Source of the DNA: Glandiceps talaboti
Lineage: Eukaryota; Hemichordata; Enteropneusta; Spengelidae
NCBI RefSeq assembly: GCF_964340395.1
Contig: NC_135571.1
Location: forward strand, 2,961,611 to 3,025,610
DNA: 64,000 bases
Reading direction: 5' to 3'
How positions within the stretch are numbered: the stretch's first letter is position 1; the number at the start of each line of letters is the position of its first letter. A program made the translations under genes and the position numbers. Positions 43,980 through 56,041 of the stretch are shown piece by piece. The notes below the pieces were generated by a model that worked only from the letters and a program-made list of their open reading frames with translations, had not been told where the DNA came from and made no database searches.

Positions 43980-45356
43980 TATCACCATATGAAACACTAT
44001 GGACAATCACCTGACTATCACGTGACTTTCAACAAGGGATATACCGCCGTGTAATACAATTGTGTTCACTGACGCACAGACTGTGACTGACTCATGACCT
44101 GTGCTAACAGTGCGGATAAATGGACAGGAGCAATTATTCGTTTGTCGACAAATTACAAGTGTGGGTCTCCTGATACGGTTTATCACGATACAAGCATAAA
44201 TACTTCATAACAACACGAATGAGTCAAAATGAGAACAACAAATTCTGTTTACAAAGGCACTGACGTTGCTATAGCGCCTGTGGATGTAACATTTCCTAAA
44301 TACTCCTTTCATTATAGCTACGTACACTGGGAAATTAGAGTAAGCTTGACGTTTCACTTATGGAACATGGCATTTCTTAAACACAATCAGATAACTTCCA
44401 CCGTAAAATAAACAATCATGTAGGCGGAGTACACAGTTGGGATGCAGGTTGCAGATGAATAATCATGTTGCTTAGCAATTGGAAAGTAAACATCAAGGTC
44501 ACAGTATTCGTTGCTGCTGTATGTAGCCTGTTTCTGTTCCACTGTAAAAGAATCTCAACGATTATCACTTTTCGCTGTTATTGTGCAAAGGATCCTACTC
44601 TGTAAATGTTATGTCTCTGTTATTGTTATTGTCACTATTGTGTCTATGGTGTCTATCTTTACGCAAGGAAATAAAATAAAGAAACATCATGTCCCTGAGT
44701 GAAACACCAAGGTAACCAAGATTACACTGTAATCTAAGCGTTTTTGTTTGTTTTGCTTTCTGAACAAGTCGAGATATATAAATATATATATACTATGAAA
44801 GCCAGTATAAGGGACATTTTGTATCTCGTGCTCACTAAGATAGTAAGTCGTGCGCACAACATATTATGTCGTTCTCACGAGATTATTTTTTATTTTTTAT
44901 TTAACAAAATGCCCCTGACTGGCTTTCATAATAAACACTCTCGTGGTAGCAAAGATTTTATGTTTTTAAGTAACAGTGATATTCTTCTCCCAAGTGACTC
45001 TGTTCTATTTTCATCAATGACAAACGTCAATCCATAATTAAAGTACGTGATATTCGAGAGGAGCCATCTATTATTGCCTGGGGGTGTCCGGTGATCTCTG
45101 ATCATCTCAAAGTACGTAATTGTCGACATTATGTGACACTGGTGGTCTTCCTTCCTTTGGGCAATACCAAGCATTCCCACGAAGGGTTACAAAAAAAATA
45201 AAAATTGACATAGTTTCGACCTTAGAACTTTTCTGTGCTATTCTTGTTTGATGTGAAGGACTTCTTGATATCAGACAATGGGAGAACTAATATAGACACA
45301 AACTAACATTTTTTCTTGTGCCATGCAGTGGCTTGGACAAGTGGATGACAGCTGCA

Positions 45357-45612
45357 CAACCGCTGATAACTAAGCATTGACAAGGGGAACATCATTTTTG
45401 AACTACGGAGACCTGTCTTACATTTCATGGTTTGATAAGAACAGATTTATGGCCTCTAGTCTTAATGTGTACATAAAATGTCAGAAGTTCCTTGAACGTG
45501 AACTATTATGTAAATAGGTCATACAACTTAGTGATGAAATGTAATTAAAGTCTCTGTACTTCCAACATGTTGTGCCAAGTGTTATTAAGTCAATTCATTT
45601 CAACACCTCTGG
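45357..45612. mobile_element. family A MITE, degraded copy
   Basis: CAACCGCTGATAACTAAGC at the left, then TTTGATAAGAACAG and GGCCTCTA. The right arm has GAAATGTAATTAAAGTCTCT and TGCCAAGTGTTATTAA. The right terminus is lost, so the end is approximate. Confidence 0.65.
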
Positions 45613-46889
45613 TAAATATAAATATAGTTACCGTGCCTTCAGGAAATAACTCCAAGGTTGCATCGTTCTCTTGGGAAATAGAGGCAAAATATGACACCTT
45701 ATGAGTGAACTAATTTTGAAATATCATATTTATGAATTACTGAAGTTGGGTTCATGACAGCATAATATTAAAAAAGGGTTTCACAAATATTTTGTAACAT
45801 GTGTTTGTACTTCTACCACCCACGCAGAAGTGTGATATGGTAAAGTTATAATATTGAAAGGTAAAGTTAGACTCAACCCAACCAACCGTCCAACGTATCA
45901 AACTACCATTCATTGTACAACAGTTGCACTCATCTTCCAATCCGGAGATTCCCGAACAATACCGACGCGAGTCTGAAATATTGACTTTTGTGAGTCACAT
46001 ATAGTTTTTCACGGTTGTGTTTTTTTTTCAAATTTGTAAAGTTTTTATCAATTTGAAAATATTTAACATCTTAAATTTCGCAAAATATATTAAGTTGATT
46101 GTGAATTTTATCAATTTGGGTATTATGGATGATAGGGTGGGGTGGCTACAGTGTAGTTCAGATTTCTTGAGCAAGACTGGGCAGTTCTGTCCCCAAAGGT
46201 TACGAACATGGCCAGAAGTGTGTTGTTTGTACATTTTCTGTGAGAGGCTTAGCTATCTGACCTGACAATGTCTTTCGTCAGAACAACGAAGATCTGATAC
46301 CTTCATCTTGCTAGCGCAGAAATTAAATCTTTTCTAAATTTGACAAGGCACGTAGTTAACCTACAGTTACTTTACCAGAGGGACGATTTTGTGTGCATGT
46401 ATCAAAACATCAATACACATGAATCACGTTCGTTCACTTTTTCTTTGTATGTTCGATTCTTGTTTCATCATCAGAATTAATTATTAAAATCATTATCGAG
46501 ACATCAACGTAACTATATAAATGCTAGCTACGTCACTGAGTCACCGTGAACCGTAAAGTCACTTTGTCATCACCATAGGCTTCAAGCTACAATTCTACTT
46601 ATAATGCCAGTAGGCTGTCGAATTGAAAGACGCCAAGCGGCAGGATTTATATATTTGCCGCCAAATCCAAACTCGAGCTGCCGACCCGACTGCCGATACC
46701 CCGCCACCACGTTTAAACTTTCAGAAACAAAACAATCATTTATATAGATAAATTATCAAAACATGAAATATCCCATAGTTCTGAAATAATTGACGAGTTA
46801 GACTCTACGGACGTACATCATGAGTCGGCTGAGCAGTAATCATCACAGACAAGTAAAAAGATTGCATGTAAACTTCGGCGGGAGAGTGT

Positions 46890-46985
46890 AAACCTTGGAT
46901 GTATTACTAATACATCCATGTGTAAACTCGGCCCCGGGGATCGGGGACTAGGATTCGAACTCATCTCCCGTACGTGCGTACGATA
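46890..46985 (-). repeat. SINE-like 3' tRNA half
   Basis: In minus sense GAGCCTCTATCGTACGCACG is followed by GGGAGATGAGTTCGAATCC, a good box B with an anticodon-arm-like stretch before it. No box A, so a truncated tRNA-derived element. A TTGGATGTATTACTAATACA hairpin lies beside it. Confidence 0.4.
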
Positions 46986-47436
46986 GAGGCTCAGAAGGAA
47001 GCATACAGTGAATGAATTTAACGCTAGATATCATAACCTACTATGAATACTGGGTGAAAAGTTATAGGAAATAAATCAATGCGCACCTGTTTTCAACGAG
47101 AACTTCCCGTATTGCCTATCGATTGTTTACCGTAGTTACGTAAGTAAGCGAACACTGTTGATGCCACTTGACCTTTGACACGACCCACAATACATCGCGG
47201 TTCTCAGATTCGTGATTCTTGACTACTAGGATTCTTGCCCCTCCAGAGGGCGCCGTGATCACTGCGTCATAGAACTACGTCCATTTTTCCATCACCCACT
47301 CATATCCGGATTTTTTTTTTAAGCAAATCCATTTGGCATCTTTCCCCCCCCCCCCGAAATCTTCCAAGCCCCCCCCCCCCCGGCCCCCAGGATATCAAAT
47401 GGTCCACCCCTTACATGTACACACGAAAAAACTTAC

Positions 47437-47600
47437 CGCTACAGATTTGTTTTCTCCACATTGTATTCTCGTCATCCACTGTTGATCGTTTCAACTCCAA
47501 ATACAGGCTGTGAAGTTGTAGTCAGTTTCAGTGTTGAAAGGTGAACGCTAGGCCTATCTGAAAACTTGTACTTCATGGATAACGGCTGCCATCTTGCTTT
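47437..47600 (-). other. candidate 5' exon with YY1-type element and splice donor
   Basis: On the minus strand AAGATGGCAGCC (47584-47595) resembles the YY1 element often found just downstream of transcription starts. The sequence then runs 150 nt to a perfect donor, GCG|GTAAGT (junction at 47436/47437). An ATG at 47473-47475 would give 13 codons, MTRIQCGENKSVA, in phase 0 up to the donor; the ATG inside the YY1 motif gives only a 12-codon frame. Local CpG content is raised at 47.2-47.8 kb. It could be the 5' exon of a gene running towards lower coordinates; no following exon was identified. Confidence 0.35.
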
Positions 47601-48228
47601 TAGGACTTCTGACTTTCAGCGAATCAGCTTGCTTCCCCTGTTTCGAACACCAATCTCGCAACCTGATTCGCTCGTCGAAATGGATTTGGAGAGAGGTCTC
47701 GGCGGCGACAGTAGGGAGCCCTCCACGACGCTCTCAGGAGAGGGAACTAGGATTCTGGATTATTCTGAACGCGTTCGAATTTGAAATTCTTGAATGCATA
47801 ATGAAAGTAACCGATTTTGTGTATATACTTCAATGAAGTTTTCAAACAATTATCTCATATTATCGAAAATCCTCTAGAAATTTCTTGTTTCCAGTTATGA
47901 AACTTCTAAAAAATATTATTTGCTTTGGTTATGAACGTGTTATTTTAATATTTAATAGTTGCAACAGAAAATTAATATGTTTCAACTCTTACGTAATAAG
48001 TCGTTTTGACACTGCAAACTGACAATTGCATGTTTTTTGGCATTTGTGGAGAAAGATACTTTGATTTGATAATGTATGCTGCCATTTACAGGCGACCTTA
48101 TATTTATCATCGCCTTGCTTAAGCAGCGCTGGAGTCAAAGTTCGCTTCAGAGCCAAAAATCTTCAATATGCTATGCATTATTTGGCACTGGAAAATGGTC
48201 TTTTACCCAAAGTTGCTGTATGTGTATG

Positions 48229-48275
48229 CACACACACACACACACACACACAAACATACACCCATCCATATAAAG

Positions 48276-48313
<38 letters not shown>

Positions 48314-48318
48314 TACAT

Positions 48319-48349
<31 letters not shown>

Positions 48350-48375
48350 CACACACACACACACACACACACACA
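48229..48375 (+). repeat. (CA)n-(ACAG)n-(CA)n microsatellite
   Basis: CA at 48231-48250, 48281-48306 and 48347-48374, with CATA and ACAG between. Lies just past the candidate distal poly(A) signals of SND1. Confidence 0.95.
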
Positions 48376-48391
48376 GCTGATCGACAATTCT

Positions 48392-48416
48392 TTTATTATT
48401 TAGCATAGACTTTATT
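48392..48416 (-). terminator. candidate distal poly(A) signals
   Basis: Two AATAAA hexamers in minus sense (48411-48416, 48392-48397), followed downstream by a TG-repeat from about 48375. This arrangement fits a cleavage and polyadenylation site for the minus-strand gene above. Nearer AATAAA copies at 50.2-50.4 kb compete with it. Confidence 0.3.
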
Positions 48417-49360
48417 CATAAAATTTCACCTAGCATACATACATTCATTCACACAGCCTGTATTCTCTCAGAGCTATCCTCACTATACAAATATCATCTC
48501 AACTTGACCGGGTGATTAAATCAGACCCTGTCTGATTAATAACACAATTGCTGTATTTCATACCTACACTTTTCAATTGTATATAATAAAGTTCATCTGT
48601 ATTTTAAAGGTCTTGTGAGTCATTTTTGTTCCATTTTACATTAACAAAATTGTACTAAGTTCATTTTCCTTACATCAAATATTAATCCAAAAATAAACCA
48701 ATCGCATGTCATATCAAAAAATAATACCAACATGCTCGAGTGCAATAAAATACATTATTGACCCTTTCCCTGCATAGTTTTCATGTAATAAAATTATTGT
48801 CGACTTTCCTCTTATATTTTGTATTGCCTAGCTAAACAGCTGCCTGTTATATAAATTCTTATATTTGTGGTGTGCAATAATGTAATACTGTCAACACAGA
48901 TATGTAGAGAGAGTGATATAGTTTTTTTTGACCATCTGCAAAAGAAGAAAGAATTTAACCAAGTGGCCTCGAGTGGGCGCACTTTGGAATAAAATCAACA
49001 ATTGCACAGAAAAGCAAACTTTCTTGCAAGTTCACTTGGTTATTTTATATATCTTACAAGTTCAGTCGATTTAACTAAAAAAAAGTCATTTCATGTTTTT
49101 TTTAAAATAAAGATTGTCAGATAGAATTTGGCAAATAATTACGTCCAGTACTTTATATGTGTATGAAGGTTAAGATTTCCAACTTGTTTTTCATTCTACA
49201 AAATCATACAACCGATTTTTAAAAACAGATTGTACGAAAAGGCGTACAGGCTGTGTGAAACATGACTGATATGCAAATCAAGGTGATGTCAAACCAGTGA
49301 AAAGTTCAGGACTTGTATGTATGTCTCCTAGCAACATGGAACGCAGTGAGTTGTCTACCA

Positions 49361-49600
49361 TTTGTTTTTGATATTCAATTGTACTTATTTCAGAGGTTGA
49401 GAGGTTATGTCAAAAGTCACCACCCTCCATTTTGTTTTTGATATTCAAATGTACTAATTTCAGAGGTTATGTCAAAGGTCACCACCCTCCATTTTGTTTT
49501 TGATATTCAAATGTACTAATTTCAGAGGTTATGTCAAAGGTCACCATCCTCCACTTTGTTTTTGATATTCAATTATTTCAGGGATAAGGTCAAATGTCAG
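49361..49600. repeat. 62-bp minisatellite downstream of the SND1 stop
   Basis: TTTGTTTTTGATATTCAA anchors at 49361, 49431, 49493 and 49555; the first interval is 70 because of an 8-bp repeat, the others 62. The units carry ATTTCAGAGGTTATGTCAAA and CACCACCCTCCA. The array decays after 49590. Confidence 0.9.
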
Positions 49601-50550
49601 CAGATTAAACTGTCAAACTTGGATTTAGATAACTCTGCGACTTTAAAAGATATAAAATGCTGAAAATATATAAATTATTTTACATGTCAATGTAAAAAAA
49701 ATTCAGCAATATAGGTTTCAAGCTACGCAAACAAAGTGCATGTCTCCATTTTTATGTGGTCATTATAGTTGATATAACCTTAGATTTCAGTTAAACATCT
49801 CATTGGGATGTAAACTTAGGACCAATATAGAGTATTAAGCTAGTAGGTTTTGTAGGAATCTTGTGAAATACTAACAAATGACTGCTGTAAACTTTCTCTG
49901 CAATCAACAGTGCAAATAAATATCACACTTTCAATACTTTTGACGACTGGCAGTCATCTTTATCTGGAAACGAGGCCCTGACCCCCCCAAAAAATTTCTA
50001 AACTTTTTGTAGTAATTTGAAAATTCTATAAAATATCAAAGTAACCATTTAAGGAGGTAATACATTTTGTTTCTCCTTGCCAATATTTTGAAACTTGACC
50101 CCTCTATGTGGAGTGTTCACGCTATTTTATTTTTGACTGATCTCGGGAAAAACCATACAGGATCACTTCAGTCAGAACTTTTCTCTTATTTTTGGTAGTA
50201 ATTTATTGATGTCTGTTACTTCATTTCATAAAAATTCAAAAAATAAATATAGTGTGTTTCAGTTTGTCTTTAATCATGTTTTCATCGGAGTACATACATT
50301 TTCAAACCCTGAACGTATCACTGGTTTTCACAAAAACGTCGTTTTTGATATGTGAAAACTAGCTTCATTTTATTCACGTAGATAATATTATATTCTAGAT
50401 AGATTCTTCAAGAAGATAAAAATCAAGCCTAGATGCATGTTTTTCAAATTAGTTAATCTTTTTTCGCTAGATGTTGAGTTTGAAAGTAGATAATATTCGT
50501 TGTCCTAGACGTGTTTTCAGAAATTTGTTAATATAACCTAGTTCGGTTAT

Positions 50551-50616
50551 CTAATTTTGATAACCAAATTCCTTGGCATCGTCATCGGTAAAGTCACCAT
50601 AGCGCCATAAATTCAA
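50551..50616 (-). CDS. SND1: SND1 last coding exon
   Basis: 66 nt encoding [20 protein letters not shown], then N and the stop TAG (50551-50553). The vertebrate protein ends in the same [10 protein letters not shown]...DEFGY motif, so the C-terminus is complete. The acceptor is CTGTTCTTTTTCAG. Confidence 0.97.
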   Translation of the reverse strand: MNLWRYGDFTDDDAKEFGYQN

Positions 50617-53600
50617 CTGAAAAAGAACAGACAAATGCAAACATTAGTTTTAGATGCATTCCTCAACTTAATCTGGAAGCCAACGTGGTTTCTAAACCAC
50701 CAATGAGATCTCTAAACCACGTCTGGTCAAAGTCCCTTATTCAGCACAAAAAGTTGTTGATCTATTTAGTGAACCCTAACTATTCAAGTGATGTAAACAG
50801 TGTATTAGTAGCACCTTGAGCTGACAAATATACCATTACATAACTGCCCCAATAAACACTAACTCTATGGGGGACTGTGTTATTGGTTAGAATTTTATGA
50901 CTGATTAACAAAGACATGATGTTAATGACAGTGTGTGGGTGGCTGTGGATGAATTTTCAATTGCATCTCATGCATTTCAGGACTTCTAGACTTTGACTAT
51001 ACGTGAGTGCAGATGTAAATCATAACGATTTCATATAGGGACTAGTCTATTCTCAAGTATACATTGGATAGTAAAATACGGTTCAGCGGCTCTGTTTGAA
51101 TCAACTACACAGAACTCAATAAACTGGCCATGCTACACTCTAATAGCAAGATCGCAATTTATTGCTACACTTATATACACTTATATTATGTTACTGAAAT
51201 AAACCAGTTAAATCGAAGTACTGCAACAAGATGAAGACATGCAGCCACCAATGTTTTGATGTCTGCATCTGATTGCATAGTGGCATGACAGTGCGTTTCT
51301 GTTCGACAAAATGTTGCAAGAAACTGTATTCATTCAATCTTGCTATCTGAAAGTCTAGCATGTGTATTTTCTTATTAGTTTCTGTGTGATTGTATCAAAA
51401 AGCACCGCTGAACAGCATTTTGATATCTGTTGTATTAAAGATGTAAGGCATGTTTTTGAAATATTACAGGTTGTAGATCCATGTAACATATAAGACCCAT
51501 AGAATATAAACTAGTCACAGACTTTCTCATCTAGCGATCATACTCAGTACGTACAATGGTGTTTTTTAACACAACGTTCTGAGCTCAATTTTAAAAACCC
51601 ACCATGAGCTGTAAAACTGTAATTGATTGAGACATGAAAGATACATTCTTCTCAGCCTGAATATCTGAAACACATAATTTGACCTTTAACCTTTGACACT
51701 CACCCTAGCTTTGCGAGCCACCTCCTGGCTCTTCTTGTACTCTGAGACAAGAGGCTGCAAACGTTTCTCACGTCGATTCTCGGCCATCAGCAGACCTTCC
51801 GCAACCAAACCCTTCACAACGTCGTCTTTACTTTCTGGGTGTATCATGGATACAAACTCTAAACCACCAACACGGTATTCAACATTTAGCAAGAAATTGT
51901 TGTTTATAACTTCTCTCTTGAAGGCTTCCCTGGCTTCCACATTTGCTTCAGGCTGGAAAGAAGAACAAATTTCTGTGTTATGCCATAGAGGGCAAAATAT
52001 CCAGATTTAATGAAGACATGTATATAAAGCTCCTCATTTTGGTATATCTGACAGAGATTCAGCTTACACTTTCACTTGAATGTAAAGAAGAAAGAACTGC
52101 TATGTTATACCATAGAGGCTGCAATGCCATATTGTCACCAAAGAAATAACTGTAGTCTAACTTAGCTTCATTTTGTGATTCGTATTTGGAAAGAAGAAAG
52201 AATTGTCATCTTACACAATAGAGGGCACAATGCCAGGATTTCACTACTGCAAAATTCTAAGCATACAAAGTTGTTGGGTCTTGAACAATACTTATGAATA
52301 AATGTATTTGACTTTGTCATCAGGGAAATATTGATAATGTGTAAGTTATAGTGAAATCATTGATAGTTCGTAACAACTTACATCCTTTGGTAAGGTGACA
52401 CAGGCCAGAGCATAGCGATGTGCTTGGGCTGGTAAGCTGTGGTAAGATGGTGGTAAAGTTGCAATATCTGCAGAACTGACGAATTCACTCTGAAATATAA
52501 ATATCAAAAATAATGATTACAATCTTAAATCAAACGACTATCTCTGATTTTTCTGATAAAGAAGAATTTACAGGATCTAAGCAATCTTGTAAGATCACAT
52601 ATCAACATATACACCTGGTTATCAGAGATATGACAGCAAACATTGATGAACAGAACCTGTTACAAACAAGGAAAGTAAACAAAATGAATTAGATAAACAA
52701 CACTTGGCACAGCATATTGGAACAGCAGAGACTTGTATTACACACCATGGTTTGATAAGAGCAGTTTTATTGTCTCTTTATGTTTGAATGATATGCCAGG
52801 GGAACTTCTAATATGTTTGTAAACGTGAACTATTGTGGAAAGAGGCCAGACAGCTGTTCTTATCAAATAATGAAATGTAATAGCGAAGCGGAGCGGCCAT
52901 ATAGTTACTCAATGGCTAGTACCCCATGCGTGTCCTATATACTATGCAATGTTTTTGGTGGTTTTACCCAAGGATGCATTGCAGTGCAATGCATGTGCGT
53001 TCTATATACTATGCGCATTCTCCATGCGGAGGGTGCTATCTACAATATCATCATGAGGCAGCCAGTTACAAATGAATCTACCCTGCGCGAGCTTATCGGC
53101 TTTGCCTAGTTATGATATTACAAGTCTACGTACTTCCAACATGCTATGCCAAGTGTTATTAATCCAATTCAGTCACAGGTCCAATTTTTCAATGGTCTGA
53201 TGTCAGCAGTTGCAAAAGATTTCATGGTTTGGCCACTAGTAGTGCTGTTCGCAAGTCATTTTACATCCAAAGGGGAGAGTCAGAATAGTTGAGTAGTGTA
53301 GTATAACGACAACAACTGCAGCATTCAAAGTAACAGCTGAACAATTCTCGCTACCTGCAATACAATTCTACACATCACTGTGGAGTCAAATGGAATGAAG
53401 TCGCGCGACAACGCTTTCTAATGTCGACAACTACACTTCCGGTCGGCTATGCTAATACACATGAATGTTTCTTTCCCATTTTCAGTTGTAGACATCTCTT
53501 GTAATTTTGCTCTGGAAAGATACTGTACATATTTAAATTTCCCACCTCCATAATTATATGAGCTTAAAACTTGCGTTTATCTTATTTGTTACAAATTAAA

Positions 53601-55992
53601 CTGTTTGGAAGAAACATTCATGTGTATTGACATAGGCGACCAGAAGTGTAGGTGTCGACAAATGCAAGCGCGGTCGCGAGACTGTGTTCCATTTGACTCC
53701 TTAGCGATGCATAGAATTGTATTGCAGATAGCGAGAATTACAATCTTTTACTTACATTTCCATAATCAATATAGAGTACATGAGCCTTGCCAGCAGTCAC
53801 TTTATTAATTGATGCTCTGTACCAATTACCATCAGCAAACTTAGCGGCAACTAATTCACCTTTCTTTGGTGTGTGAGAACCAGGTAATGGTGGGGATGAA
53901 CTAAACTCATTGTGAAGCTGTTCCATTAACTTCTCTAGCTGTGGTCCTTTACGAGAAAAAACACAGTAATAAAAATTAATATAGTCCAATAACAGTGGTG
54001 TACTATAGAGACTTTCTGTAATACAATCCATAACACCAAAGTAAAGCGTTTTCTGTTCTACAATTGTTTATAGCATCCATACAACCCACAACACCAAAGT
54101 AAAGAGTTTTCTGTATGTACCACAATTATTTATAGCATCCATACAACCCATAACACCAAAGTAAAGCGTTTTCTGTATGTACCACAATCATTTATAGCAT
54201 CCATATCAAGTACAACCCATAACACCAAAGTAAAGTGTTTTCTGTATGTACCACAATCGTTTATAGCATCCATACAACCCATAACACCAAAGTAAAACAT
54301 TTTCTGTATGTACCACAATCGTTTATAGCATCCATATCAAGTGTAAACATGAGTATAGCATATCGAGAAAGTGCTTTCCTTTAGTGTTACTTATTAGATT
54401 GAAGCTGTAGTGAAAGCTTCACTAGCAGGAACTGCAGTATAATTTTTTCGATCAGACAAGCAGCAATATACAGCTATTCACTGGAATTGTTGAAATACTG
54501 ATCATTATTGTCATTAGACGTGAATGAGGGATCTATTTTATCCACAAGTACTGAAATCATGATCACATTGGGGTTCTGATTTTAGGATGCAGACCCAAGT
54601 TCTGCTTTGTAAACGCTTGCATGTCTCCTGTTGTATTTATATAGTACACTCATTCGTTTACCTTCCCTGTTTGTCACAAGTTCTGTTTGTTACTGATTGC
54701 CAGTCTCCTGTTGTATATGGTACACTCATTTGTTTACTTGCCCTGTTTGTCACAAGTTCTGCTTATTACTGCTTGCATGTCTCCTGTTGTATTTGGTATG
54801 CTGTACACAACAGAGACAATATCTTGCTAGAATTCCAACGAATCAATGACTTACCTGTATCAACACTCTGTGCATAGAAGTGACAGTCTTCTAATATTTC
54901 TGTTACTACAATTGCTTTGTAATTAGTTTTTCTTTCAGTCTCTTCAACAATGACAACATTCGTTGGTTCTTCAAACTTTTCCCACACCTGGAATTAATCA
55001 AAATGATGATTTTTTATTTTCAAAGAATGCACAGAGATTATTACGATATGAAGATTCTATTCCTCCATCCATCCCTCCCTCTCTCCTTTCCTCATACCCA
55101 CAACGCACACACTCATTCAGGGTTTCTTCTACCCTCCTCGCCACTCCTCCCCTCATACCACCTACTCAAACATTCACCCTGAGTTTCTTCTACTTTCTCT
55201 TTCGATCCCCTCCCTTCCTTCCCTCATACCCCTACTCAAACACTCACTTCTACCACTTCTCAACCTCACACTCTCCTGTCATACCCCCACCTGAAACACT
55301 CACTTTGAGTTTCTCCTACCCCCCTCTCCCCCTTTGAGTTTCTCCTAAACACCCCTTCCCCCACCCCACCCCCACCCAACACCTCCCCTTACCATAACCA
55401 TTACTGAAACACTCACTTTGAGTTTCTTCTTCTTAGCATTTTCTTCTCCTAGAGACAGATGTCTGGCATAGGGACTACGTTCGGCTGTGAAGTGAGTCAT
55501 AGACAGGGCTTCTTCTACCAAACTAACAGACAAGTTAACACCTTCAACAAACAACCAACCAATGAAATTACCAGCTTTATCCATAGCTTCTACTTCCACC
55601 TCAACCTGAAAACAAAATAAAGTTTCATTTAGACTAGGTCTGTGAAACAACAGACTAGGAGAAATGAAGATGCCTTGGTGTTTTCCCTTATTGGACATGA
55701 TGTGCTTACACAAAGATAGACACAATTCAACTCAAGACTAACAATAACAGAGACACAATAAACACAGCAGGATCCTTTGCCCAATCACATTGAACAGTGA
55801 TAAGCATTGCTATTCTTTCACAATGCAGTAGAAACAGGCTTCTAATGAAAACATTACACATGGACTTCATGATTTTAATGATTTCAATTGTTTACTTTTC
55901 AACTGATAATCAACATTCCAATTTGACTACTTCTACATCCCCTACTGTACACAGCACCTCTATAATTCTTTCTTTTGCATTTGAAGTTATCT

Positions 55993-56041
<49 letters not shown>

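Larger units (their letters stand above)
43980..47430. other. no gene identified; MITE and SINE pieces
   Basis: Contains the degraded family A MITE (45357), a SINE-like half (46890) and C runs at 47345-47385. CpG content rises from 46.5 kb towards the candidate 5' exon at 47.4 kb. Confidence 0.45.
48385..50550 (-). other. probable SND1 3' UTR and downstream flank
   Basis: No coding sequence seen. Minus-strand AATAAA hexamers lie at 50368-50373, 50202-50207, 48411-48416 and 48392-48397. The last pair is followed at once by a (TG)n run in transcript sense (from the CA repeat below 48375), a plausible GU-rich element. The 3' end could therefore be near 48.39 kb or much closer to the stop. A 62-bp minisatellite (49361-49600) lies inside. 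Inference only. Confidence 0.35.

Noticed and set aside
49361-49600. CRISPR-like array (62-bp spacing)
   Set aside because: Units are repeated over their whole length without unique spacers, in a eukaryotic genome; it is a minisatellite.
52813-53109. 98-codon plus-strand frame as a gene
   Set aside because: It spans a family A MITE arm and the insert within it, antisense in an SND1 intron.
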